Origin: Ditylenchus dipsaci
Lineage: Eukaryota > Nematoda > Chromadorea > Rhabditida > Anguinidae
DNA: 64,000 bases
Assembly (NCBI GenBank): GCA_004194705.1
Contig: SADC01001301.1
Span: 558,001 to 622,000, forward strand
Direction: 5' to 3'
The notes beneath the pieces were generated by a model that was not told where the DNA came from, searched no databases, and saw nothing but the letters and a program-made list of their open reading frames with translations. Made by a program: the position numbers and the translations under genes. Numbering within the stretch: the stretch's first letter is position 1; the number at the start of each line of letters is the position of its first letter. Shown piece by piece: positions 10,201 through 21,981 of the stretch.

Positions 10201-12881
10201 ATTCGTATACCGTATTCCCTCTAATTGCCGCCCCCCCCCTCCAATTGCCGCCCCCCCCTCTAATTGCCACCCCCCCTAGAGGTCGATCGAAAAATAAGCG
10301 CCCCCCCCCCTCTAATTGCCGCTTCCCCCCCCCTGTTTTTTCGAAACCGTGTTTTAACCTTTTTTGCGCAATTTTTTGGCGGTTAGTTATCAATAAGAAG
10401 ATGTGTCCAAGATCATTGTTTGCTGAAGAGGTATATTTCAAGCGGGATCTTAAAATATTCACGTGAACAATTAGTCTACAAGAACAAGTCGACCTTAAAG
10501 GGGGGGGGGACTTTATATACGCATCGTCTTAGGTCACAGGTTTGATTACCACTGGCTGCAGACCTTATTTTTTTCTCCTTTTATAAGTTTGGTGTTAAAA
10601 TGTAGCTAAGATCCTCAGCTTTCATTGAACTATCATACAGATAAAAAGTTTGTATAAAGTTGGAGCTAAAATTTAAAAAACATTGAACCATGTCCAATTC
10701 GATGAAATCCTCAATAGGATTATCAATCAAGCAATCAATTGCGACCATTTTCAGCTTCACTATCAGCAAATGCTGTAATTTGGAGATTTCATGCACATGA
10801 CTGGCTGGTATTATATTGGACATCAGTAAAAGTTTTTAAAATATTACCTCTAACAAAATATTACCTTCTACCTTGTATGATAGCTCAAATGAAATCTCAT
10901 GATCTTGGCTTTATTACTGTGTATGAAACGTGTGACTTGTCGAAAAAATGCAAAAATATCAATCAAGTAGAAGAAATCCCTCAAAATCATCGATTATCGG
11001 AGCTTTAGCCTATTTTTTAGCCTACGAATAAGCTACACTAGGTGTGAAACCCTGCGTTGATAGTCTTGTCGGATAGTCAAAAGCTCGAGGATGATTTTTA
11101 CACGAAATTGTTAATAAAAGAAAATTAAATACATGTTGTGCAGCAGATGGTAGTCGAACCTGTGACCTACGCGATGCGTATATAAATTCCCCCTCCCTTT
11201 AATTTGGCTGCCCTGGACAAACAATTGGCCTAAAAATCATAAAAATTTTAAAATAGGATAAAAACTTTCATTGTTGGAGTGGTAAATTACTTCAAATTTA
11301 TGATCGAAAAATAAGCGCCCCCCTTCTAATTGCCGCCCCCCCTAGAGGTCGATCGGAAAATAAGCGCCCGGGGCGGCAATTAGAGGAAATACGGTAAATT
11401 CTAAAGCTTTTTCAGACGATACTTTTTGTGGCACAAATGTAGCCAAAACAACTAATTAAACAAAATACTCATCTTTTATTTCTTATAAAAGCCAAATATT
11501 TGTATGTGGCTTTTAATATTTTTCAAGCTTTTCAGCTTCTGACTTTTAAGCATATGCAAAACTGTAATTACCATGATGAACATCTAAAAATTATTTTTTA
11601 TCTCAGTATTAATACACAAAAACAAATGCTCACCAATGTCCACGTAGAGAACCCGTTTGTGGTACTTTAACAGCTCCAAATACCCAGTACTACAATTAAT
11701 CAAGGTAAATTTAGTTTTGTCGAAAGCTACAATATCCAACCAATATCGTTGGAATAGCAGAATCCACTGGCTTCAGCTTTCTTAGCGTGATGCAAACCGC
11801 CCATCCAGTTAATGGCTATGTCTGCTTTTTGTTTGTTAAGCTTGACCGCTACAATTTATTATTTTTTCGCTGACTATAATGATTTATGTAAATGTAAAAA
11901 AATACCTGCAGCCAAACTCCCACCACTGAAAAATAACATTAGTAGGAATAAATTGACTTTGTAACAAATTCGTTTTATTTGAAAAAAAAAACCAAATACC
12001 TGCTAAGCTGACAGAACTCAAATAGACCGTCAAAAACAGGGCAGTCCTGCAAAAATGGAACTTTTACTTAATAAATTCGGAAGGCTGGTCTAGAGTTAAG
12101 GAAACTTTTCTCCAATTCGATTAAGTTTAAATGTAACAAGGCTTTGAAATTTAGGGTTTTTTTGGATGTTGATAAGTATACTGATTGTAACAGGTTCTCT
12201 TGTAATTTTACTTGTCTTACTTGTACAAAGTACGAGAAATTAGTTTTTCAATATACGAATGATGGCGAAAATGTTAAGCATGGAAAAAACAATTTTTTAA
12301 TTTTCATTATCAAGATATTCAAATTGACAAAAGGGCTCTAAAGTTGCTGTGCAAGAAATTGAACAATCCCGTTTGGCTCAAATTTAAAAAGGTGCCGATC
12401 ACTTGTAAAAAAAACTATTTTTTACCTCTCCAACATTAAATTTAAGCATCTGCTTGTTGTATTGCTTCAAATTTTCAGGTGTGGCTAAATCCAAATTTTT
12501 TAATTATCTTTCCGAAAAGTTTCTCTTTACAAAAATTACCATTTTAAGAAAAGACCTAAAAAGTGTAAAAAATAATACTTTGAAAAAAAGAAATTATTCC
12601 ACAACTTACATGTAGTCCTCTGAATGGAATCGTGTCATTTCCTCGAAAGAAGCAGGAAATGGGCGATAAACCTTAATTTTTCCAAAACTGTCCATACCCC
12701 ATGACCCTTAAAATTAAAACCTCCAAAAATCGGTAAATGCCGTAGTTTAGCAGCAAATGATGTGTCATGCGGATTCTGTGAGGCTTCATGACATGTCCTC
12801 AAAAGACATGTTTGACAAGTTTGCTATAAATGTCGTTATTATGTTTACCTTGTCCGTAGTAATAATTGCCGACATTGGAAT
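4228..12881 (-). CDS. hda-1: Class I histone deacetylase (HDA-1/HDAC1-like), about 18 exons
   Basis: Zn-dependent lysine deacetylase of nuclear corepressor complexes. Minus-strand exons: 12881-12849 (NVGNYYYGQ), 12797-12721 ([13 protein letters not shown]), 12671-12610, about 12495-12426, 12046-12000 ([15 protein letters not shown]), 11925-11906, 11848-11741 ([20 protein letters not shown]), 11689-11634, 11583-11572, 10191-10145, 8939-8889 ([13 protein letters not shown]), 8838-8820, 8761-8710, 5309-5276, 5217-5012 ([35 protein letters not shown]), 4964-4924, 4869-4711, 4539-4465, 4403-4228 (acidic/Lys tail, TGA stop). Catalytic HH, Zn ligands (Asp/His in the microexon; Asp in [11 protein letters not shown]) and the GGGGYT loop are present. 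Splice phases agree at nearly all junctions. Exon 11689-11634 is one base short, giving a frameshift after VLGI, and the 5' junction of 12495-12426 is unresolved. The first coding exon was not found upstream. The symbol rests on similarity to worm HDA-1; a paralogue such as HDA-3 is possible. Confidence 0.93.
5794..7571. mobile_element. hAT-like element with GGTAACAGCGAAATTT word arms
   Basis: GGCTGTACGAAATTTGG ... CCAAATTTTGTACAGCC, bounded by an 8-bp duplication GTCAAAAG at 5786-5793 and 7572-7579. The left arm to about 5950 and right arm from about 7390 repeat GGTAACA and GCGAAATTT. The core (6370-7160) is homologous to 30390-32285. Confidence 0.8.
6754..7160. repeat. Palindrome with tRNA T-arm-like tips
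   Basis: Tips contain GGTGGATTCGAACCAGC and its complement GCTGGTTCGAATCCACC, matching the tRNA B box GGTTCGAATCC. Inside are AGCGGTCGTCCACTTGG / CCAAGTGGACGGCCACTT and a conserved hairpin-forming core. A second copy is at 31611-32285. No plausible acceptor or anticodon stem was found, so this is not a tRNA gene. Confidence 0.7.
8982..10128. mobile_element. Large palindromic element, piggyBac-like TTAA target, HDAC intron
   Basis: Ends CACTAGAATAACCGCGCG / CGCTCGGTTCTTCTAGTG, flanked by TCAA (left) and TTAA (right). Long arms 9073-9412 and 9645-9972 are almost perfect inverted complements around a loop of about 230 bases. The right end lies about 10 bases from the donor of HDAC exon 10191-10145. 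Confidence 0.75.
10210..11394. mobile_element. CCGTATTT-family element (word AATTGCCGCCCC), copy 1
   Basis: CCGTATTCCCTCTAATTGCC ... GGCAATTAGAGGAAATACGG with TA flanks. Within it, 10514-11184 is a tRNA-like repeat whose tips read GGTCACAGG and GGTTCGACTACC in complementary orientation. It is nearly identical to 45034-46170. It sits in the HDAC intron between the 12-nt microexon and exon 10191-10145. Confidence 0.85.
11572..11583 (-). CDS. hda-1: 12-nt HDAC microexon carrying zinc-ligand residues
   Basis: The minus strand reads TTTTTAG, then ATGTTCATCATG, then GTAATTAC. Joined to the flanking exons (..GTG GAC ATT G and GA GAT GGC..) it restores VDIDVHHGDGV in frame, the invariant class I HDAC signature. 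The Asp and first His of DVHHG correspond to the zinc ligands Asp176 and His178 of human HDAC1. Without this exon the reading frame is still kept (12 nt), but the product would lack two metal ligands. Length, splice sites and protein match all agree. Confidence 0.88.
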
Positions 12882-13099
12882 CTGTTAAATAAACAAGCAA
12901 TAGTTTAAATAAATAAAAGTGTGATTTACCATAGTAATAGGCAACTCTAAAATTTTTAAGTAAAAATAGTAGTTGATAAACCAGAAACGGTGAATCATGT
13001 TTTTCTCCGTTTTTTTTAAATCGAGATTTCGGTCTTCGCGTAAAAAATAAAAAAAAGGATCAGACTTGTGGACGGGCCCAAATCGGGCCTGAATTTGAT

Positions 13100-15680
13100 A
13101 TGAAATCATATGTCTGAAATATCAAATGAGAAACGACTTCTTTCTGATGGCTAATATTTAATTCTGCTGCCAAAAATTTGATTTGCAGCAGAATTAAAGA
13201 TTTTGGAGCATAATTCAAATTTTTGGCAGCAAAATGAAATACCACCCCTTTCTAATAGTTCGGAAAACACCAGAGAAAATCTGATCTAGGTCCCGTTTTC
13301 AGCCCAGGTCTGTACGGTAGTGAAAAGAGCAGCCATAAGATCTTACCTCCGTTTACAATGTTCCATAGCTTTGGAATACCAATATGTGACAATATACACC
13401 TAAAATAAATAAATAAATTAAAGAAAAATTTTACATTGTAGTTAAAAAAATCGACCTTACCGAAGTATACGCCCCCAATGAAATTTTTTTCGAACTCCTT
13501 CAAAGCACCATTTTAACCGTTTTTAAGCATATCATATACGTTTAACACGATAACGACGTGTTTTCACCTACTTTAAAAAAAACCCCGAAGGGACGCAGGG
13601 GCTTGAAAAAAAATCAGGCGGGGTATATACTCCGTAGCGCCAAAAATAAATAAAACTTAAACTAGTCAATCAGTTTTAAGATTCTTTTATTTTCATAAAT
13701 CTGAATTTTTAAACTTAAATAATGCGATAGACACAAATAATGGCCCTAAAGCAGGGTTCCCATCTGAAAATTTTAAACAAAGTATATTTCCCTTAATATG
13801 GTCTTTTTCCGGCAGAAAGGACCATTCTCTTTAGTGCTCGTTAAGTTTGACTGCAATAAGAACGGTGGTACTTGTCCAAATGCAAAATTCACAAAACATC
13901 TAATCAAGCATTTTGATTTCACAAAGCTTTAAAAAAGGTTAGCAAAATTTATGAATCAACGCAGTAAACAGTACTGTATTACTTGATTAGATAAAATGAA
14001 TTAAATGCTAAAAATAGAGTTATAAAAAGTCTGCAGCTAAGCTCAGTAGAAAAACTTAACTCAAGTAAAATTCAAGAAATCAATTTGCGCCAATTTAAAC
14101 ATATATTTTCGTTATTATCCAAATTCTGCATTTGACTAAATTGTTGCCCCTAAAGTCTAAATTCTCGCTCCTTTTTATTTTTTTCGCCTCCTTTTCAAAA
14201 AATTAAAGTGCAATGCTTAAAAAATGTGATAAAGCTTGAAACGGGCGAACTTTTTTCTTGCTGTAAAAATACTTCTTTTTGCCGCAAAAACACTTTTTCT
14301 GCCGTAAAAAAACTTTTGTCGTTGTAAGACGACTTTTCACGGCAAGAGAAAATATGCGTTGCGGAAGAAAAAAGTATTTTAGCGGCAACAAAAAGTATGT
14401 CTGTGACAAGCTCTTTTGCGGCAAAAAAAGTATTTTACGGCAAGAAAAAGCTATCCACGCTAAAAACACACAGACGTATTGCTGAATTTTACAATGGGAT
14501 TTTTTTTAATATATTTTTGTTGTGTAGTCCTAAATCACGGCTTTCAAATAAGTTATCAAATTTTACCGAATGATTTCCGTGATACAAAGATTAAGTGGCT
14601 GCGACAAAACAATATTTATGTCTTTCAAAGCGTTTGATCGCTACAACAGTCAAACAATTTTATAAGTTTATAAGTAAATGATTTTTTAGTAAAGTTTTTT
14701 TGTTGATTAATATAATGTGATCCAGGGCTTCATGTTAGCAGGGCAGCAATTTAAGACACAATAAATGTTTATTGTGTCCTAATTTAGGACACAATAAATT
14801 TAACACCTAAATTTACCACCAATTTACCACCATTTGAATACCTGGTGGTCTCCCAGCCATCTTAAGTGGCACTTGCAGAATGAAAATGAACTTTTATGAC
14901 TCCAAAAGTGCTACTTCAACTAAAAAAAGATGTTTGCTCCCACCAGGATTTTAATTCCACCAAAATTTGAACCTGTGACATCCAAAAATATTGCCTCATG
15001 CAGGTTTGTTTTTTCTTCATTGACCAACAATGTACCGTGCGAGAAGTCTATGCGACAGCGTAAAAATGCGCCTTGAAAAACTCTATTGAAATATGATTAA
15101 CATAAGGAGTGAAAAGTTCAAAAACGCGATTAAAAAGCAAAAAATGAAAAAAAAGTTACGGAGCTTTACATCCATAATACTATATGTAGATTAAACCAGC
15201 AGCCATACTAGCAGATGAACCAAAACATAGTATTATTAACACCATACAACTGAAAGATCCAAATTTAGTTTTGTAGCAGGCAGCAAGAGGACACAGAACA
15301 ACTGCTTTCAATATTCCCATAGTGGTCTCAAATATTATACATCAAAAACTATGGTTTAAAATGAATCATTTTAAATTGCCGAGTGTTGCGGACTTTGTGA
15401 AGGTCAAATAAAACATAAATGGAGCCAAAAAACAATGACATTAGAAGAACTAACGGTTCGAAAATGCCAGCCATGTGGGGAAGGTGAACGACCAATTCGT
15501 ATGATTGGATTTAAAATTCTATGCCGAAACTCACGCTTGAAGACACGATCAAGGCGACGATAGGAGCCTGTTGACCCTAGCGTTTAAATGTAACATTTAT
15601 TGTGTTAAAAAACAAACAACAAGCACTACACGTTTTTCGAAAATAATTTATAAATATAAATATCTCAAACATTTTAGGAT
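13100..15680. other. Gene-poor stretch with small repeats
   Basis: No supported exon. Contents: a small inverted repeat around 13165-13235 (GCTGCCAAAAATTTGA-type), word repeats of TGCCGCAAAAA/CTTTTT at 14240-14455, and ATAAATGTTTATTGTGTCC inverted phrases at 14755-14800. The missing first HDAC exon would be expected here or further upstream, but was not found. Confidence 0.5.
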
Positions 15681-15681
15681 A

Positions 15682-16716
15682 CCGTATTATTCTAATTAGC
15701 GCGCCCTCTAATAAACGCGCCCCTGGAGAGCATCCAAAAAATAAACGCGCACCCCCCTCCCCCCTCCTATTTCTCCAAGATACATTGTTTTGTGTATCCG
15801 AATTTTATTTTTCAGCACGGATACCGCTAAAGATCTGTTTGACAGACATGCATGTTAAAAATGCTTACTTTATACCCTCGCTTGAGGGAATTTTACAGTG
15901 TGTCAAAAATCAAATCGTGCAAACTCGTAGTTTTCATGTCGAGAAAAAATGTTATATTATTATTTGTTAATTGTTATTCATATTTTGATTAACTTTTGGT
16001 CAGCTTTCGTTTCTTTTTAATAATTTTAATAACTATTGCTGCAAGTCATTTATACAACATTTTTATACCATTAGATAGCTTAAAGCTTGCGCTAAAAGTT
16101 TGAAAAAAATATACACAATTTTATTGAAGATGCTTGACGAAATGCTTGATGTAAAAGAAGACTAAATTAGTGATTGGCTAAGTCAGCTCTATAACTTGAA
16201 ATATTGTTTTCAAAAATTTTTTGAAGATTCAAAAAGGAGATCCTGGAAAATCAATGAGAATGCCCGAAATTATTTTATCCTGGGTTTTTCATTAAATTGG
16301 TCTCACATTGAAAGAGTCAATTTATTAGGAGAGCGCGTTTATTTTTCAAAGCACTCAAATTACAGCCCAGTACATTGCTTTTAGGTTTCCTGGGATAGTT
16401 TCGAAGCGACTTTTAGAGTTGCAGGTGCTTCGCGATGACATGAATGCAGGCGAAGGAAATAGATAACTCCCGATCAATCTCTTTAATTTGATGTTTTTAG
16501 CCAAAAACTCCAAGTTCTCAGATTGATTAAATTGATTTTGTGTTGATACGAACTTTCGATAGAGTTTGTTTGGTTTTCGAGTGTCACTCAAGATTTTATT
16601 TTTGGACGGTTAAAAAATAAGTGCGCCCCTCTAATGAACGCGCCCCCTCTAATAAACGCGCCCCTGGAGAGCATCCAAAAATGAACGCGTCGGCGCTCTA
16701 ATTAGAGGAAATACGG
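15682..16716. mobile_element. CCGTATTT-family element (word TAATAAACGCGCCCC)
   Basis: CCGTATTATTCTAATTAGCG ... CTCTAATTAGAGGAAATACGG, TA flanks. Both arms repeat CTAATAAACGCGCCCCTGG and GAGCATCCAAAAA. The central part shows no recognisable coding sequence. Confidence 0.78.
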
Positions 16717-16890
16717 TATATAAAATTGATCATTTGTTGTTTGCATTTAAACGATTAAAATTATCATTGTTGGCGATGGTGACGATTCTTTAACATATCT
16801 AAGAGCAAATTAGGGAATTTTCTCGATGCCAATACGTCAAACGGTTATTATATCGTCTAAATTTTTTATTTTCACAGGAAAAAAGGGTGC

Positions 16891-17262
16891 ATAGACGTTT
16901 GGCGAATATGAAACTTTTTTCAAATTCGCGAAACGTTTGGCGAATTTGAAACTCAAAAGAGTAAAATATCTCTAAGGTATATATGGAGATACTTATTTAG
17001 ACATATTAGGGTATTTGGCCGCTTCGCGGCCAAAGACCAGCACACTCCACATTGCAAGGTCAGGGTACATACATGTGTTAACCCCTGACCCTTGCAATGT
17101 GGAATATGCTAGACTTTGGCCATCACATTCAGCCAAATACCCTTAATATGTCTAAATAAGTATCTCCATATATACCCTTAGAGATATTTTACTCTTTTGA
17201 GTTTCAAATTCGCCAAACGTTTCGCGAATTTGAAAAAAGTTTCATATTCGCCAAACGTCTAT
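16891..17262. repeat. Near-perfect 370-bp palindrome
   Basis: The two halves (ATAGACGTTTGGCGAATATG ... CATATTCGCCAAACGTCTAT) match over most of their length, centred near 17075. Phrases include GCGAAACGTTTGGCGAATTT and TATTTGGCCGCTTCGCGGCC. A related fragment lies at 2838-2925. Confidence 0.8.
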
Positions 17263-17307
17263 ACCCCGAAAAAAGAATAAGCTTTGCAAGATCAGTGATT
17301 ATATACA

Positions 17308-18570
17308 GTCGACTCTCTATGTAACAAACTCAAGGGACCGAGCAAGTTACCACGTTCGACACCTTATTGACATCCATTTTTTCAAGCTTTTACTAGTTCT
17401 GTTTTGACAATCTGGTACGAAATATTGCAAGGATTACGATTTTGCCGATCACTTTTTTGGAAATACAAAATTTTCTTCTCTAAAAAACAAAAACTCGATT
17501 AAAACAGGATTTTGTTAAATCGAGTTATGTTATACAGAGTTTTTGCTTTTTTAGACAATAAAAATTTAGTTTTATGAAAAACGATCGGCATAATCGGAAT
17601 CCTCACGGTATTTGGGACCAGACTGTAAAAACAGAACTGGCAAAAGACTTCAAAAATCAGGTTAAAAAAAGTGTCGGACCCTAGGGGGACGAACTTCTGA
17701 CCGTAGATTTATGTTATGTAGAGTTATGTTATATATTGGGTTGAAACATAAGTTCTGTCGATTTTTGTTCATGAAGATTTTGTTTCAATGTAAAATATTT
17801 CTACCATACTGTTATATGTCATTTTGTAGAAAAGAATCTCCTATTTCATCGCTCTATTTCAGATTTCACAATTTCACAACAAAGTGTTGATTTTTAGCCT
17901 TCAAGAAATGAGCTTCAAGTTAAAAAAATAATTATCTCCGACATCTTTAGAACTAGTCAAAAGTTCAGTCAATTGTTTGGCGCTGCAGCAACAACTTAGC
18001 ACCATATTGTAGCGCAGATCAAGAGCTTCAAAATCCATTTCACAGAATGATTTTTGAAAATCTGAGTATTGAGATATGACTGTTTTAAAAAGCAAATTCT
18101 TCAAAAAATGACTGAAATCCGGGAAAAATTAAGAAAACTTGAATTTCAGTCATTTTTTGAAGAATTTGCTTTATAAAACAGACATATATTGAAACTCAGA
18201 TTTTTCAAAAATCATTCTGTGAAATAGATTTTGAAGCTCGTGATCTGCGCTACAATATGGTGCTAAGTTGTTGCTGCAGCGCCTAACAATTGACTGAACT
18301 TTTGACTAGTTCTAAAGATGTCGGAGATAATTATTTTTTAACTTGAAGCTCATTTCTTGAAGGTTAAAAATCAACATTTTGTTGTGAAATTGTGAAATCT
18401 GAAATAGAGCGATGAAATAGGAGATTCTTTTCTACAAAATGACATATAACAGTATGGTAGAAATATTTTACATTGAAACAAAATCTTCATGAACAAAAAA
18501 CCGACAGAACTTATGTTACAACCCAATAGATAGTGGGTAGATAGATAGTTATATAGATAGTATAGATACA
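17308..18570. mobile_element. pogo-like TA element (CAGTCGACTCTCTATGTAAC end) interrupted by a mariner-like palindrome
   Basis: The left end is TACAGTCGACTCTCTATGTA. The interior carries GTTAAATCGAGTTATGTTAT phrases. The right end appears displaced beyond the palindrome at 17736-18526, where TACAGTCGACTGTATTACAT is seen. Boundaries are approximate. Confidence 0.5.
17736..18526. mobile_element. mariner-like palindromic element (hairpin family, copy 1)
   Basis: TTGGGTTGAAACATAAGTTC ... GACAGAACTTATGTTACAACCCAA with TA flanks. The halves are inverted complements around about 18130. The inner arms contain CACCATATTGTAGCGCAGAT and CTGAGTATTGAGATATGAC, shared with 19955-20604 and 52370-53093. Confidence 0.8.
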
Positions 18571-18663
18571 GTCGACTGTATTACATAACTCCACCACAAA
18601 TAGCTAAACAGGAGAAACTAGGCATCTTATAACAACTGAATAGAAAAACTTGTGTTCTCCTGT

Positions 18664-19345
18664 ATATCTCTATATAGTATTTGGGATGGGGGTGGGTGGT
18701 TAACGCATTTGACTACATGTTTAGTCACAAAGAAAATTTTTTTTAGTGTAATATTTTAATTTGCATGTTTATACTCATATGAAAGCTCTTTTAATCGCGG
18801 AGGACCTTTCGCAATTAAATTCAATAATTAATGTGAAAAAATTGAGGTTCTGCCCTGTGAAAGTGAAAAGTGGATTTATATTTGTTTTTTTTTTCAAATG
18901 CAATCACAATTTTTTTAAATTCGCGCATTTTTTGAACATTGTGCGGCAGTTGTTGTCAGAGAATTGTCGCTTTATTACAATTGATAATTAATTTCCGTAA
19001 CTATGATGATGATGAATTTAGTGTTATGGCTAACAAGATGGATATGTCAAATTTCGCTCCGTTTCTGACGAGTATGGGTATCTCAGTAAGAATATTTAAC
19101 TTATAACCATTGATTTTGAAAGCTAAACGCAAAGCCTAAAGCAGAAATCGGTTTTGCTTTTTGTCCTGAATAGGGCTGAAAGCCAAAGCGAGATTTGGCT
19201 TTTGGCTATGCGTTTGGCTTTGGCTTTTCTAATCTCTATATAGTATTGGACGGGGAACGTCTGTCGCCAATTTGAGTACATGTTTGGTCACAAAGGAAAA
19301 CTTTTTTTAGTGTAATATTTTATTTGCATGTTTATACTCAAATGA
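18664..19345 (+). repeat. Direct repeat pair of about 120 bp
   Basis: 18664-18785 and 19225-19345 both read CTCTATATAGTATT.., ACATGTTTxGTCACAAAG, TTTTTTTAGTGTAATATTTT and TTGCATGTTTATACTCA. Between them are AAAGCCAAAGC-type word repeats (19130-19235). No coding evidence. Confidence 0.65.
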
Positions 19346-19954
19346 ATTCAAAACTACATTTGTAGGCGAGCATAGGCAAGGTAGGCGAGGTAGCGAGGTA
19401 GAGTAGGTGGGTAACAAGTAGGGTGGTGATCTGCCCTAACCATTAACGCACTCGAAAGATTAATCTGTCTGAACTACTAATGTAAATGAACCACTGATGT
19501 ACCTGAACCACAGAAATAGTGCCCAAACCCCAATGTTCCCGCACGGCATAGGCGCGATAGGCGCCTAAAGACCCTAGTCTTGACAATATTCGTCAGTCAC
19601 ATCTTTAAAACTGGTTGGTGAATGCATTATCAAAATTTTAAAGTTCGCATTCTTCTTTATTTTTACTAAGTTTTTCGATTTAATTTTATTCTCTTCACTT
19701 AAAATCTTCTTCAAATTAGCCATATTTTCTGAGTCTTGAGGCACCTTTACGATTTCTGAGTGGTCCATAATTGTTTCGATTGGGCGTCGTAGAGACGTAC
19801 TATTACCTTTACTTCAGCATTAGTTAGTTGTTTATGGCTTGACGAACTACTCCATAACTGCTTCAATTTCTTCATGGCGAAAGAACAATGCGTTAATAAT
19901 ATGAAGACAAGTAAAATTTTAAAGTTAGAGAAGCCATTAGAAATAGATATAATA

Positions 19955-20604
19955 GGTTGGTGCATAAGTTTTAAACCATACAAATATTTAATAAAATTCA
20001 TTTTCTTATCCAAAAATTTCTCTTATAACAAATCCAAACAATAGGTTTGTAGCCCTGACTCTCTTCTTTAAAATGGCATATTGCTTTTAGCTTGATTATT
20101 TAGATAAGTCCCATTTGGCTCCAAACACTTGTCCAGTCATTTTTGAAGTTGACCAGCGTTTTCATCACTTTCACTGGTCAAATGTTTTATTGAATTTTTT
20201 GTCATAACAATATGTTATCACCATGTTGTTAGCGCAGCTCAAGAGCTACAAAATGCACTTTACAGAATGATTTTTTTAATCTGAGTGTTGATATATGGCC
20301 TTTTAGAAAAAATAGATTTTCTGAAAAAATGGCCAAATTTGAAAAAATTGGAAAAACTTGGATTTTGGCCATTTTTTCAGAAAATCTATTTTCTAAAAGG
20401 CCATATATCAACACTCAGATTTCAAAAAATCATTCTGTAAAGTGCATTTGTATCTCTAAATAATCAAGCTAAAAGCAATATGCCATTTTAAGAAGAGAGT
20501 CAGGCTACAAAACCTATTGTTTGGATTTGTTATAAGAGAAATTTTTGGATAAGAAAATGAATTTTATTTAAATATTTGTATGGTTTAAAACTTATGCACC
20601 AACC
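19955..20604. mobile_element. mariner-like palindromic element (hairpin family, copy 2)
   Basis: Ends GGTTGGTGCATAAGTTTTAA / TTAAAACTTATGCACCAACC with TA at 19953-19954 and 20605-20606. The terminal sequence strongly resembles cecropia-type mariner ends. It is an almost perfect inverted repeat with a small spacer near 20345. No transposase. Confidence 0.88.
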
Positions 20605-21214
20605 TAATACAATGAGAAAATAAGTGTTCTTAAAAGCTCTGAAATGACCTTAGTTGACATTTTTTTTTTGATATAGGTGGGAATCTTTCAAGACGTCTAT
20701 AGGCAGAGCACCATTGGAGCTTTTGTTTACTCAGCTTGATGTTTTCATGCTGTGAGCATGCATGGCAAGCAGGGTTGTCGAATCAGCTACAAGCCTTTTA
20801 TGTTCTCTTTTAAGTAATGTTCCCGAAGAAAATATTATTCAGCTCGAGATTGATGGCCGAAAATTTTCGCAGAAGCTTCAATAAATTTTGTTTTCAATAA
20901 AAAAAAGTCGAAGCAAAATCCAAAGAAATAATTTTTCTTTGTGCACAATACAAATAGAACTGCATTTTTACAAACCAACAAACTCACATGACCACATTTT
21001 CAACATTGGTGAAATTGATTAGAAAGTCTTGATTAATATTTTTTATTTCATCGAGTGAAAAAGGTAACCCACTCAAAATTCATGAATTTTATCTTGTTTC
21101 TGTTACTAGAGATGGAAAAAGAATCTATAAATTAAAGATCAAATCTCAAAATTTTGAAAACATGTACATTTAAAAGACTTGACTGGAAATTATTACAAAA
21201 AAAGATTTATGCTA

Positions 21215-21595
21215 CGCTTACATAGGCTAGTCGAGGTCAAGATCGGGGTCGAGGTTGAGCTCAAAGTGCTTACATAGGCAGGTCGAGGTCGTGGTCGAGG
21301 TCGATCTCATAGTGCTACATAGGCAGGTCGAGGTCGAGCTCGATCGATTTCATTGAAAAATCCCGTTTCAAAAATATTTGAAAACTTTTTTCTTGCACCA
21401 TGACCATTGTCCATTTTTTGGTAGAAAATTAGTGTTTGGTTTTATCAGGTGCAGAAATTCCAGGCTTTCTTCTGGCTGTAAAGTTTGCCAACATTTATTG
21501 CAAAAATTGCTTGGAAAATTGAATTTTTCTAATATTTTTTTGAGCTCGACCAGGACCTCGACCAGCACCTCGACCACCCCTATTGATCTTATGAA
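21215..21595. repeat. GAGGTCGTGGTCGAGGTC word-arm repeat
   Basis: Left arm 21215-21345 has TACATAGGCAGGTCGAGGTC three times. The right arm around 21541-21580 is the complement GACCTCGACCAGCACCTCGA. It fits the mirrored-word style, but ends and TSD are unclear. Confidence 0.6.
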
Positions 21596-21981
21596 ATCTC
21601 AACGTTTTTGTCTTTTTGATAAATTTTTCCGGGGTAACTTTTCATGCTGAGAAAGTCTAGAATAAAAGAATTTTCGTTCATAGCCTCGTTTTTCTGTTAT
21701 TGATAATTTAAACTCGATGGACGAAATTTTTGACTATCTTTATCCTATGACAAAAAATAAGCGATTATTTGGTTTTATTGTGTTTTTTTGTCCATTTGTT
21801 ATAGAGAGTTGTCTGATTTATTTTTTACAATAAAATTCTTTAAAATGTTGTGTGTTTCTATAATGTTTGGTTATTCAAAATAAAAAATTTGCATTTCAAA
21901 ATTTGAATTAAATTTTTTCGTCTTGACAAGTTTTAAGGTGTAGCAGTGTTTCTCGAACAAAGTTTTGAGCTAATAAATATT

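Noticed and set aside
10581..10823. 80-residue open frame repeated identically at 45388-45630
   Set aside because: Identity comes from two copies of a transposable element (10210-11394 and 45034-46170). No domain is recognisable, and diverged copies at 54340 and 7880 do not keep the frame.
13252..13503. Candidate first exon of the HDAC gene
   Set aside because: No Arg/Lys-rich VAYFYD-type N-terminal motif in any minus-strand frame; donor-like sites are present but the protein does not match.
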